Shown here: positions 24,240-34,156 of the stretch, in pieces | How positions within the stretch are numbered: position 1 is the first letter of the stretch | Layout: every line of letters begins with the position of its first letter | The notes under the pieces: model-generated | The model's database searches: none | What the model saw: the letters and a program-made list of their open reading frames with translations, nothing else | Told to the model about the DNA's origin: nothing | Program-made: the position numbers and the translations under genes | Origin: Rehmannia glutinosa | Taxonomy: Eukaryota > Streptophyta > Magnoliopsida > Lamiales > Orobanchaceae | Direction: 5' to 3' | Assembly (NCBI GenBank): GCA_016081115.2 | Contig: CM071925.1 | Span: 11,078,441 to 11,142,440, forward strand | Length of the DNA: 64,000 bases

Positions 24240-27200
24240 CACAATGATGCCCTTGTGATCACAGCGACGATCTCTAATTATGATGTACAGCGGGTATTTG
24301 TGGATACTGGGAGCTCAGCGGATATTCTATTCTATGATTGCTATAGGAAGATGGACCTCCAGGTCGGCTTGGAGACGGTGGACACGGCGTTGGTTGGGTT
24401 CGCTGGAGGAATGATTCAACCGATAGGTATGATTACTTTACCTGTCTCTTTGGGAAAGGAGCCTAATCGTAAAACTAGAATGATCCGATTTTTGATAGTT
24501 GATGCACCGTCCTCTTATAACGTCATGTTGGGTAGACCGGCACTAAATGCTTTCCAAGCAGTGGTGTCGGTATACCATCTAAAAATGAAATTTCCTGTGG
24601 GAGAGAAAGTAGGGGAGGTCGATGGTGATCAATATATGGCTAGAAAATTGTATGTAGAAAGTATTCAGAAGGCAGAAAGGGGGAGTGCTTTTGATGATGA
24701 TAGAAACAAGGACAAGTTGATTAGGTTGGACGAACCGGTGGAGCATGTCCAACCTAATGATGAAATGATGATGGTCGAGCTAGTGCCAGGTGACCCTGAT
24801 AAGGTCACCAAGGTCGGGAAGGAGTTGCCGGACGAATTGACGGATGAGCTGGTAGAGTTTCTAAGGAGTAATGTGGATGTATTTGCTTGGACGGTGGAAG
24901 ACCTGGTGGGGATCGATCCAAACATTGTTGAACATAGGCCTAATGTTAATCCATCATATAAGCCGGTGAAACAAAAGAAAAGGAACTTCGGCCCTAAGAA
25001 GGATGCTATAATTCGGGCGGAGGTGCAAAAGTTGTTGAAAGCAGGGCACATCAAAGAAATCCAGTTTCCAGAATGGTTATCTAATGCAGTATTGGTCCCG
25101 AAAACAGAGGATGATTGGCGCATGCCCTAAGGATTACTACCCATTACCCAGAATTGATCAGCTAGTAGATTCGACATCGGGATGTGAACTGCTTAGTATG
25201 ATGGATGCGTCGCAGGGATATCATCAGATCAGGCTAGCAGAGGAAGACCAAAAAAGGGTGTGCTTCACCACCTCTTTTGGTACCTTCTGTTATGTAGTAA
25301 TGCCGTTTGGATTGAAGAATGCGAGAGCCACGCACTGCAGGTTGGTGGATAAGATGTTTGGAGAGCGGCTCGGCGGGAACATGGAGGTGTATGTGGATGA
25401 TATGTTGGTCAAAAGCATAAAGGTTGTGGATCATGTGCGTGACCTAGCTGAAACATTTGACACTTTGAGGAAGTATAGGATGAAGCTGAACCCCAAGAAG
25501 TGTGCCTTTGGGGTCAGGTCGGGGAAGTTTCTGGGGTACATGGTAACAGAGAAAGGAATAGAGGCCAACCCAGAGAAGGTCAGGGCCATTAGAGAGATGG
25601 CACCACCTCGGGATACCAAAGATGTGCAATGTTTAACTGGTCGGCTAAGCGTCACTAATCGCTTTATTTCGCCTCTCGGAGAGAAGTTTGCCCTTTTTAA
25701 GGTCTTGAGGAAAGCCAAAAGTTTGTTTGGGATGAAGAGTGCCAAAAGGCTTTCGAGGACTTGAAAAACTACTTGGGCCGATCTTTCATTGCTAACTAAG
25801 CCGTTGTCATGAGCCCCTATACCTCTATCTTTCGGTAGGGGAGCAAGGGGTTAGCACGGTCCCGATCGGGAGGAGAGATCGGTTCGAGGCCGGTGTACTA
25901 TGTCGATGAAAGTTTTGAGGAATGCCGAGCCGAGATATGCGGAGATCGAGAAGTTTGGCCTTGTGGTGATCATGAGGAGACTTCGGCCGTATTTCCTTTC
26001 GCATAAGGTAATCGTTCGAACTAATCTTCCGTTGAGAAATGTGATGAGTAAACCCGAGGTAGCGGGGAGGTTAGTGAAGTGGGCTATCGAAATGAGTGAG
26101 TATGATATTGGGTTCGAGAACAGATCGACCATTAAAGCTCGGGCTTTGGCGATTTTGTTCAAGAATTAACTAGAGATGATAGCGAGAATGAGCTTGGGTG
26201 ATTTATGTGGATGGTTCAAGAGGGAGTTCGGGATGTGGTCTTGGTATTGTTTTGATCGGCCAGGGGATCGAAAATGACTTTCTTTGTGAGGTTGGAGTTC
26301 AAGCTATCTAATAATGAGGCGGAGTATGAAGCATTCATCGAGAAATGCAAATGGCCATTGAGATGGGGGGTACATTAGGATGGTAATTTACATGGACTCT
26401 CGGCTCGTCCATAAACAGGTTATGGGAGAGTTCGAGGTGAGGGAAGAAAGAATGAAGAGGTATGTTGAAGCATATCGAGCTTTAGAAGGGAAAGTGAAAG
26501 AAATCAAGATATGTCAGGTCCCGAGGGAGGAAAATGGTCGAGCGGATTTTCTAGCAAAATTGGCCAGTTCGGCCTGGGAGAATCAAGCTAAACAGATCAC
26601 ACTTCTGGTGGCGAAAGAAACGGCACTGGGGTTGGAGGTAGGAGAGATAGAGGAGAAAGAGGATTGGAGGTCGGCTATCATAGCTTACTTAAAGGAGGGG
26701 GTCTTACCAACGGGTAGGCGCGTGAAGCGGACTCGGCGAAAATTCGGCAACACGTTTTTGCATTATCGGAGATAAGTTATATAAGAGAGGCTTCTCTATG
26801 CCTTTGCTGAGGTGTTTGAGTGGAGAAGAGGGTACATATGTGCTCAGAGAGATACATGAAGGTTGTTGTGGGAACCACATGGGAGCAAGGATTTTGATGA
26901 AAAAGGTCCTTAGGGCAGGGTATTTTTGGCCTTACCTGAAAGGGGAAACAGAAAAGTTGGTGAGGGCATGCGAAAAATGTCAGATCCATGCGCCTTTGGT
27001 ACATCGACCGGCGGAAGAACTCATGACGATGAGCTCGGCATGTCCGTTTGCGAAATGGGAATTGACATCGTGGGTCCTTTTCCTCCTGGCCGGTCGAGGA
27101 AATTCTTGATTGTGGCAATCGACTATTTTAGCAAGTGGGTGGAGGCGGAGCCTCTTGCTAAGATAAATGAGGATACAGTGATGAAATTTATTTGGCAAAA

Positions 27201-27803
27201 CATAGTGTGTCGGTATGGAGTGCCTCGGGCCTTGATATCGCATAACGGGGGCGCAGATTCATTGGCGTAAACCGAGCTTGGTGTGAGGAAATGAAGATCA
27301 AGCAAAACTTCACTTTCGGTGGCCCACCCGCAGCTAACGGGCAAGTGGAAGTGACCAATAGAATTCTTGTCCAAGGATTTAAAGCTCCGCTAGAGAAGGC
27401 AGGAGGAGCGTGGGTTCGGGAGCTCAGTTTGGTGTTGTGGGCTTATCGAACTAATCCGAAGGAGGCCACTGGCGAGGCTCCGTTCAGCTTGGTGTTGATT
27501 CGAGAGGCATTGGATACGATAAATGAGAAAAGGGAGATGGCATTTTTGCAGATGGAAAAGACACGAGGAAGGATTAAAGCAGCTTATGACAAAAAAATAA
27601 AGAAAAGGGCCTTTCAGGTCGGAGATTTAGTTTTGAGAAGGTCAGATGCTAGCAAAAACAAAGGGAAATTGGATGCGAATTGGGAAGGACCACTTCGGGT
27701 GGTCAAGGTACTAGCAGGAGGTGCATACGAGCTGGAAGAGATCGGAGGTCGAAAACTCCCGAGGGCTTGGAACAGTTGCAATTTGAAGAAATATCATTCC
27801 TAG
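24240..27803 (+). pseudogene. gypsy pol: protease, RT, RNase H, second RNase H, integrase (frameshifted)
   Basis: Domains in order: aspartic protease with FVDTGSSADILF (about 24297-24332); reverse transcriptase from about 24950, with SMMDASQGYHQI (25195-25230), FGLKNARATH and the catalytic YVDDMLVKS (25390-25416); connection and first RNase H to about 26170; a second, plant-type RNase H with DSRLVHKQVMGEFEVREERM and PREENGRADFLAKLAS (26395-26575); integrase zinc finger with REIHEGCCGNHMG and CEKCQIHAP (26835-26995); integrase core from about 27060 (GIDIVGPFPPG, DYFSKWVEAEPLAK); and the C-terminal part (WAYRTNPKEATGEAPFSL; LDANWEGPLRVVKVL) ending near 27803. Frame changes occur near 24170, 25120, 25765, 26170, 26770 and 27270. 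Confidence 0.88.
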
Positions 27804-27898
27804 AATAGAGAAATATCTGATGTAATCAATCTACTCGTTTTGAATGAAATGATCTGCTACCACACTATGAGTTCGGAAATTGGAAAAGATAAAAACTG

Positions 27899-28637
27899 AC
27901 AAGTATTTGGAGCTCGGCTTCGAGCTAGTCTCCAAATACTTGGGGCCACGAGCCATGCGAGAGCTCGGCTCGAGCCGGCCTTCCTTTGAAAGACCCAAGT
28001 ATTTGGAGCTCAGCTCGAGCTAGTCTCCAAATGCTTGGGGCCACGAGGCCACGCGAGGAGCTCGGCTCGAGCCGCCTTCCTTTGATGAAACCGACAAGTA
28101 TTTGGAGCTCAGCTCGAGCTAGTCTCCAAATACTTGGGGCCACGAGGCCACGCGAGGAGCTCGGCTCGAGCCGCCTTCCTTTGATGAAACCGACAAGTAT
28201 TTGGAGCTCACTCGAGCTAGTCTCCAAATACTTGGGGCCACGAGGCCACGCGAGAGCTCGGCTCGAGCCGCCTTCCTTGATAAAACCGACAAGTATTTGG
28301 AGCTCACTCGAGCTAGTCTCCAAATACTTGGGGCCACGAGGCCACGCGAGAGCTCGGCTCGAGCCGCCTTCCTTTGATGAAATCGACAAGTATTTGGAGC
28401 TCACCGAGCTAGTCTCCAAATACTTGGGGCCACGAGGCCATGCGAGGAGCTCGGCTCGAGCCAGCTTCCTTTGAAAGAAGACCAAGTATTTGGAGCTCAG
28501 CTCGAGCTAGTCTCCAAATACTTGGGGCCACGAGGCCATGCAAGGAGCTCGGCTCGAGCCAGCTTCCTTTGAAAGGAGACTAAGTATTTGGAGCTCAGCT
28601 CGAGCTAGTCTCCAAATACTTGGGGCCACGAGGAGCA
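27899..28637. repeat. Eight tandem hairpin-forming repeats, about 98 bp each
   Basis: Starts of AAGTATTTGGAG lie at about 27901, 27997, 28096, 28195, 28291, 28388, 28484 and 28582. Each is followed 17-18 bp later by its exact reverse complement CTCCAAATACTT and then GGGGCCACGAG and GAGCTCGGCTCGAGCC. The last unit stops after the hairpin. Both strands are open for long stretches here only because the unit is repetitive. It sits between integrase and the antisense ORF. Confidence 0.93.
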
Positions 28638-28787
28638 TGATATGCCAATCTTTTTTGTAAAAAAAAAATTATTATTACAAGAATAACAGACAAGAGATCG
28701 AGAAAATGAAAGTGCGAAGAAACTTTATTGATCATTCAAAATAAATACAAGTACATGAGGGAAAATTACAAAAGCAGAACTAAAGTC

Positions 28788-30981
28788 CTAAGTAGTAGGA
28801 GGAACATTCTCGGTGTTCAGGTCGTCCATGGAGATGGTCACATCATCTATGAGAGCGAGTTCGTGATCGTCGTCCGGATATCCCGAACTTGACTCGCAGG
28901 AAGCGAGGGTGGACCGAGCTCCAAGAGCTTGAGAAGGACCGGCGAGCGGGGCAGGAGTGGAGGATAAAGGGAGCAGATAAGGATTCTATGAACTCCTCCA
29001 CAGGAGCAAGGTTGAGACGCTCCGCCTCATCAGAAAACACGAAGCCTTTGGGGTCGGGCAGAATCCTCCGGGGACCTCGGCGATCGAAGGGCTCGGTAGT
29101 AATACCGCGTTCCCGAGTTGAAGCTCGGCTGGTCAAAAGCAAAGCCATAATACTCCATGGCAGATACAGAGAGAACTCTGATAAATTCCCTAGAGCTTAG
29201 AAAGGCTTGCTTCACCCTCTCCCGAATGGCCCGAACTATGGAAGAGCCTTCGGGGAAGTGAGGAAACTTTGCCGACCCGCCTTCCACGCCTCGGCTCGGG
29301 CTTGGTCGAGTCGACATCGACAATACATCGGATCCGGAGATCGCTTAGCTCGGTCTTGAGGTCGCATTATCGCTCGAGCCTTTATTTTGGCCTCTAGAGA
29401 AGCCACCGTAGCCTTGTTGACCTCTTCCCCGTCCTTGTATCGGCGGTTCTCCTCTAGGAGTTTAGTCTCCCGAGCTTTCAGCCGGATGACCTCCTTCTTA
29501 GAATTGTGGAGCTCGGCACTGGGAAGGATCGGCAAAGCCAACCCGAGCTCGGGAGATCGGGCGGCTAGGCGTGCCTCGGCCTTTGAGTGGTTTAGGCGAG
29601 AATGAGGTCACCACTCAAAGATCACCGAAGTTTCTCCATGGCGATTCGGTCGGGGGTTCGGCGATTGCCTTGGACATACCGGATGGCAAAGGTTCCATCG
29701 TTGTTCTTCGTGGATGGAATTGCGCTCTGTGAAGAAGGTTTGATTGGGTGTATGAATGGGAGTGCGAGAGAGAGAGAGAGCGGCGGAGGTGGAGTGTTCT
29801 TCGCCCTCTTGGCGCCTCTGTCTTTGGTGCTTGACAACCTCTCTTGGGAGGAGGAGGTCGGAAAGAAGGTTGAGTCCTCGGGCCGTGAGATCGGCCATCA
29901 TCAGCTGCGGCAACGGTGTCCTCGCCGAAGTGGAGAGGCGATCTCCGGGCGTGGGGCGCGCAAAGATCGATGATGAAGGAGGTTGCGAGCCAGGAGCAAT
30001 GGCTTGCTCCTCATCATCCAGCTCGGCAACCATCTGTGACATGAACATATCTGCACAAAGAGGAAAGATTAGCTAGTGAGTAAATAAAATAAAATAAATC
30101 AACTGCAAAAATGACAATTACCAATATCACAAGGCAAGGGAGCCACGATGGGGCTCAGCTCAAAGTAGTACATGAGAGAAGGGGTTATAAGGCGAGAAAG
30201 GTCGTACTTGACCAAGGTGAGTTTATTTATCTGAGCCTGGAGATCGGGAGACCGATCTCTGGGGTTGTGTTTGCATTGGAGCGGAAGGGTCCAGGTCCAA
30301 GCAATAGGAAACCCCCAAGCTCGGGGGGAAGAAATAAAAAAATATTTGTCCTTCCAGAATTTGTTAGAGGAAGGGTACTTGCTTAAAAACTGAGCATCAC
30401 CTCGGGAGGTGATGTAGAAGAGGCCCTTGGTGGTCGAGCTCTTTATTTGAAAAAGGGCGAAGAATAGGTCCAGAGTGGGTTCTATATCTAGTACTTAGTC
30501 AAAATTATGAAGCCGGCTAAGATGCGGAATGAGTTCGGAGCTAGTTGATTCAAAGGCACCCGGGAGAACTCAGATACCCCGACCATGAATGGATGAATGG
30601 GGAATCGGAGACCTCCCTCTATCTGACCTGCAAAGAAGGCCAGGGCATTGGGTGGAGGCTCGGTTAGGTCGGTCGAGTGCGGGTAGATAGAGTTTGAAAG
30701 AGGAAGGAATTTGGGCTGTCCTTTTAATGGTCTGAAGATTGGGGGCTGATAAGGTAGTCTCCTTAAAATCGTGAGGATATACGGGCAAGGGACCCGAGCA
30801 CGGAGTTTAGATCTCTATTGTATCGAATCATGACTGAATCGAGCCGGATTGATCGCGTCGGGTCCGATGGGCGGACTCCGGGAGAAAGTGGTGGAGGAAC
30901 AGAGCCCGCCGCCATCGCCCACCGTTCTAAGTCGGCGACGACCGCGTCCGACGGCGTCGAGTGAGAGGAAGAGGATGCCAT
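28788..30981 (-). pseudogene. Antisense extra ORF (aORF) of the Tat element, gypsy-transposon (PF04195-like) domain plus coiled coil
   Basis: Read on the minus strand, the ATG at 30981 gives MASSSSHSTPSDAVVADLER. About 30490-30680 carries PPNALAFFAGQIEGGLRFPI and LNQLAPNSFRILAGF, the recognisable core of the plant 'putative gypsy type transposon' family. 29608-30048 is acidic and Pro-rich (VAELDDEEQAIAPG), perhaps after an intron near 30060-30110. 29300-29540 is a Lys/Glu/Leu coiled coil (VIRLKARETKLLEENRRYKD). The C-terminus is acidic (ALIDDVTISMDDLNTENV), with TAG at 28788. Frame changes break it. Function of these antisense ORFs is unknown; some related plant elements carry them. Confidence 0.75.
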
Positions 30982-31178
30982 ATTAAAAGAAAAGAAAAAC
31001 TGGAAAAGAAAGGGTTACTTACTGGATAGAAATAGGAGGTTGAAGGAGGAAGATAGTCTGACCGTGAAACTTTTGAAGCTACCTAACTTGGAGAATGCCG
31101 CCGAGGAGAAGAAGAGTATTTTTGGGGAAGGTTTTGAAAATCAAGGAAAGGAAAATGGAAAATGGAGGAAGAAAGTGG

Positions 31179-31187
31179 CTTTTATAA
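31179..31187 (-). promoter_or_regulatory. Candidate TATA box for the antisense ORF
   Basis: On the minus strand CCTTATAAAAGCC lies about 200 bp upstream of the antisense ATG at 30981, a normal spacing for a plant promoter with a leader. It lies inside the element, before the 3' LTR. Confidence 0.5.
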
Positions 31188-31421
31188 GGAAGAGAAGACA
31201 AAGGGTGCCTCGATTTTGAGAGATGATTGACGGTCTACGAGGCGTCAAGAAGCCAAAAAGACGTCTTATCAATCAAATCCGCGTGTCAGGTACTCGAAAG
31301 GCCAAAAGACGACAGGAATTTCAAATGCCAAGAGTCGGCGGGAAAGTGAAAAGCCCAAACCCTAAATGTTAGGTCAGTTCGGCCTATGAGCAACTATGGT
31401 TGAGGTGCAGACCAACCCATA

Positions 31422-31434
31422 GTTGGGGAGGAAT
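31422..31434 (+). other. Polypurine tract of the gypsy element
   Basis: GTTGGGGAGGAAT directly precedes the TG of the 3' LTR, the usual priming site for plus-strand synthesis. Confidence 0.75.
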
Positions 31435-32147
31435 TGATAAGGGCAAATAATTGTCCAGGCCGACCGACAGCCCGGACATCGACCGACTGATGATACCGGC
31501 AAATGTGGGCGAAATGATGAGGCCCATAGCCTTAGGATGATCTGTTAGGCATTAAATAATGGGCCGATCCGTGGAGGCTTACAGCATGAGATTGGTATAG
31601 GGCTTATCAACTTAGGTCGGCCTGTCAGGGCCCGAGTTCAAATTGTTGTGTTGAGCCGACCTGTTGTGGACGTGTTAAAGTTTAACATGACTTCAGAAGA
31701 AGAGGTCAGTTCGGCCTATGAGATGTATGAGACACTGAGGATGCCTTTGAAGATTTAAGGGGTTTTGCATCAACACAAGGGGCCGACGTGTTCTGAGAGG
31801 TCGGAGCTCTGGTATTACAGGCGTAAAATTAGGGTTTTTAACGGGATCCGATCCTAATCTAATGATGACTCTGACACCAAATCGTAACGGAATCCCAGAT
31901 TTTACGGAAACCCTAATCCGAGCTAAGGTATAAAAGGCTCAAGCCCAGGTTCATTCTAACCTAATCTCATTTTTACTGTTACATTGCTTTTTTCTCTCCC
32001 TAGCCTTTGCTTCCTTCTCACAATACTGACTTAAGCATCGGAGAGGGTACGCCGGAGCCCCCCTCCGGCCCCCCTTTGTGCAGGTTTCGTGGTGGTTTTC
32101 GTCTGGGAAGGTGATCGGCAAGGAGAAGTAGTTTTTGGGAGCAATCA
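31435..32147 (+). repeat. 3' LTR of the gypsy element
   Basis: Starts TGATAAGGGCAAATAATTG and ends GGGAGCAATCA. Differs from the 5' LTR mainly by 1-3 base indels and by loss of a block near the words GTAAGCATGTGTAAAGTCG present at about 21977 in the left copy. TATA box at 31929-31936. Confidence 0.93.
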
Positions 32148-32543
32148 AAAATAAACCTCAAGAAATACTCCGAAAAATTCGTAAAAACATTTTAAACCGA
32201 TCGGAAGTATTTAGGACACATTAGAAATATAGTTTTGAAGAAATAAAACATTTACACAAAAAGTGTTGTCCGATATAAATTCCAATAAATACTCCGAAAA
32301 ATAGTAGAAACATTTTAGATCAATTGGGAGTATTAGGACAACATAGTTTCAATGTAAAAACCCATTGACTTAAAAGCATTAAATGTGTTGTCCAATTTTA
32401 TATCGAAAATAAACTTGAGGAAATACTCCGAAAAATATTAAAACCATTTTAAAACATTTAGGAGTATTTGGACAACCTTTAAAAACATTGTTTTGGTGTA
32501 AAATCAAAATCATCAAAATCATGATAAAACCATTTATCAGACA
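32148..32543. repeat. Fragment of a copia LTR (same family as 56681-58200)
   Basis: Three successive units with AATACTCCGAAAAAT, TTTTAAAC/GATCAATTGGGAGTATT, GGACAAC and TTGTCCAATTTTATATCG match the 143-bp repeats at 57763-58200, ending ATTTATCAGACA versus TTTATCTAACA. The rest of that LTR is missing: the gypsy 3' LTR abuts it. Confidence 0.8.
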
Positions 32544-33995
32544 TATATATGTGTTGAAGTCAGATGTTACAGTAATTTAAATCTAAGGTGATTAAATCTT
32601 CAGGAATCTAAATGTATAAATCACTTTTGATATTTTATCAAACTTTTTGAAGGGGTTGTTATATATGCACCAATATGGAGAATGATCTCTGTAAAATCCG
32701 GTGCATTTACGCTGGAATAATCGCATATATTTTTTCGGTGATGGTGGTTAAGCTTTTGTTAATGTAGGTTCTTTTTTTTTTCTAGTCGAAGAAGATGAAT
32801 TTATATGTTTGATGTATATTTATATTTTAGTATAGATTAATGTATATTTATATGTTTTTTGATGTATACTTATATTTGTTTTGCTATATACCTATTTTTG
32901 TTGAAAAAAGTATGAGAGTTTTATTCTATACTTATATGTGTTTTGATGCTTATTTATTTAATTTTTACCGTATGTTTTTTTATATATTATGCACTAACAC
33001 TTTATTTTTGGTTTTTTGTGTCAGGACTGGAGTTTGTTAATCATGACTAAAAGAGATAGAAAAAATGGACAACGCGAGAGCGACTGTATACATAGTTTGA
33101 TTTTATTGTATAGTTAGGCATAGTTTACTGTACAGATAGTCTGATTTTATTGTATAGTTAGACATATTTTACTATATAGATAGTCTGATTTTATTTGTAT
33201 AGTTAGACACAGTTTACTGTATACATAGACTAATTTTATTGTATATGTAGACATAGTTAACTGTACAATAATTTAGTTAATTGATTTGTTTCGATTAGTT
33301 GTTGATATTTTTAACAATTGTTATTTGGTATACCGTAATAAATTGTAATTATTGGTCTGCCCGGAATAATCTTATTAATTGATTCTTTAATTCACAGTCC
33401 CCACATATTTTTGTTTGACCATTTTAAAATACAGTAAAATTATATTAAACAAACAGCAAAATAGTGTTAAGTATACAGCAAATCATTGATAAATATACAA
33501 CACAATAATGAGCGTGATTTTCTCTCTCTCTATAATTGATTTACTTAATCCACGGTCCCTACATGGTAATGAACATTATTCTCTCTCTCTATTACTGATT
33601 CTTTAATTCACGGTCCCCACATGTTTTTGTTTAACCCATTTTTAATATGTAGTAAAATTATGTTAAACATACATTAAAATAGTGTTAAGTATACATCAAA
33701 TATATGATAAATGTATGAAGATAACTTTGCATGCGAAGACACATGCGTGATTTTCTCCCCAACGCGATTTTCTCGCGATTTTCTCTCTCCCCACGTGATT
33801 TTCTCTCTCCTAATAACTGATTCTATATTTGGATGGTCCCCACATGTTTGTTTTGACAATTATACCCTTATTTTGTCTTAATTAAAGATTTAATGTAATT
33901 TTAACCTCTAATTATTTTAGTCATTGATATAGATAAGGGAGGGTAAAGATGAGTCTACATTGTTTCACTATAATATGTGGTCTCATTTTAACCTC

Positions 33996-34051
<56 letters not shown>

Positions 34052-34156
34052 TCACCAACTGTCAAACCACAAACGGAAAAGCATACGATGTAAAATAAAC
34101 CAAATCAAAAACAAAAGCGTGGATTGCAATAACACCACCAACCACTAAAAACCTGA
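32544..34156. repeat. AT-rich repeat DNA with internal duplications, downstream of flotillin
   Basis: 33090-33265 holds about four copies of a 45-bp unit (GTCTGATTTTATTGTATAG, GTTAGACATAGTTTACTGTA). A segment with TTCTTTAATTCACAGTCCCC at about 33380 recurs as TTCTTTAATTCACGGTCCCC at about 33600, with the following 120 bp also similar. CT-rich TTTTCTCTCTC words cluster at 33518-33810. No gene seen; class of element unknown. Confidence 0.6.
33999..34050. repeat. (TA)n microsatellite
   Basis: Uninterrupted TA dinucleotides for 52 bp, about 110 bp downstream of the flotillin stop codon. Confidence 0.97.

Larger units (their letters stand above)
21758..32147 (+). mobile_element. Ty3/gypsy LTR retrotransposon, Tat/Retand-like, about 10.4 kb
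   Basis: Two LTRs (21758-22483 and 31435-32147) enclose a tRNA primer site, gag, protease, reverse transcriptase, RNase H, a second plant-type RNase H, integrase, a tandem hairpin array and an antisense extra ORF. Dual RNase H and an antisense ORF between pol and the 3' LTR are known hallmarks of the Tat group. The LTRs are similar, implying a fairly recent insertion. Coding frames are broken in many places by short indels. No matching 5-bp target duplication is evident: AATAT on the left, AAAAT on the right. Confidence 0.93.

Noticed and set aside
27925..28485. 186- and 162-codon ORFs on both strands as repeat proteins
   Set aside because: They are translations of the hairpin array; the repeated peptide follows the DNA unit and has no start context or domain.
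27899..28637. CRISPR-like array
   Set aside because: Plant nuclear DNA inside a retrotransposon; spacers are similar to each other and there are no associated genes.
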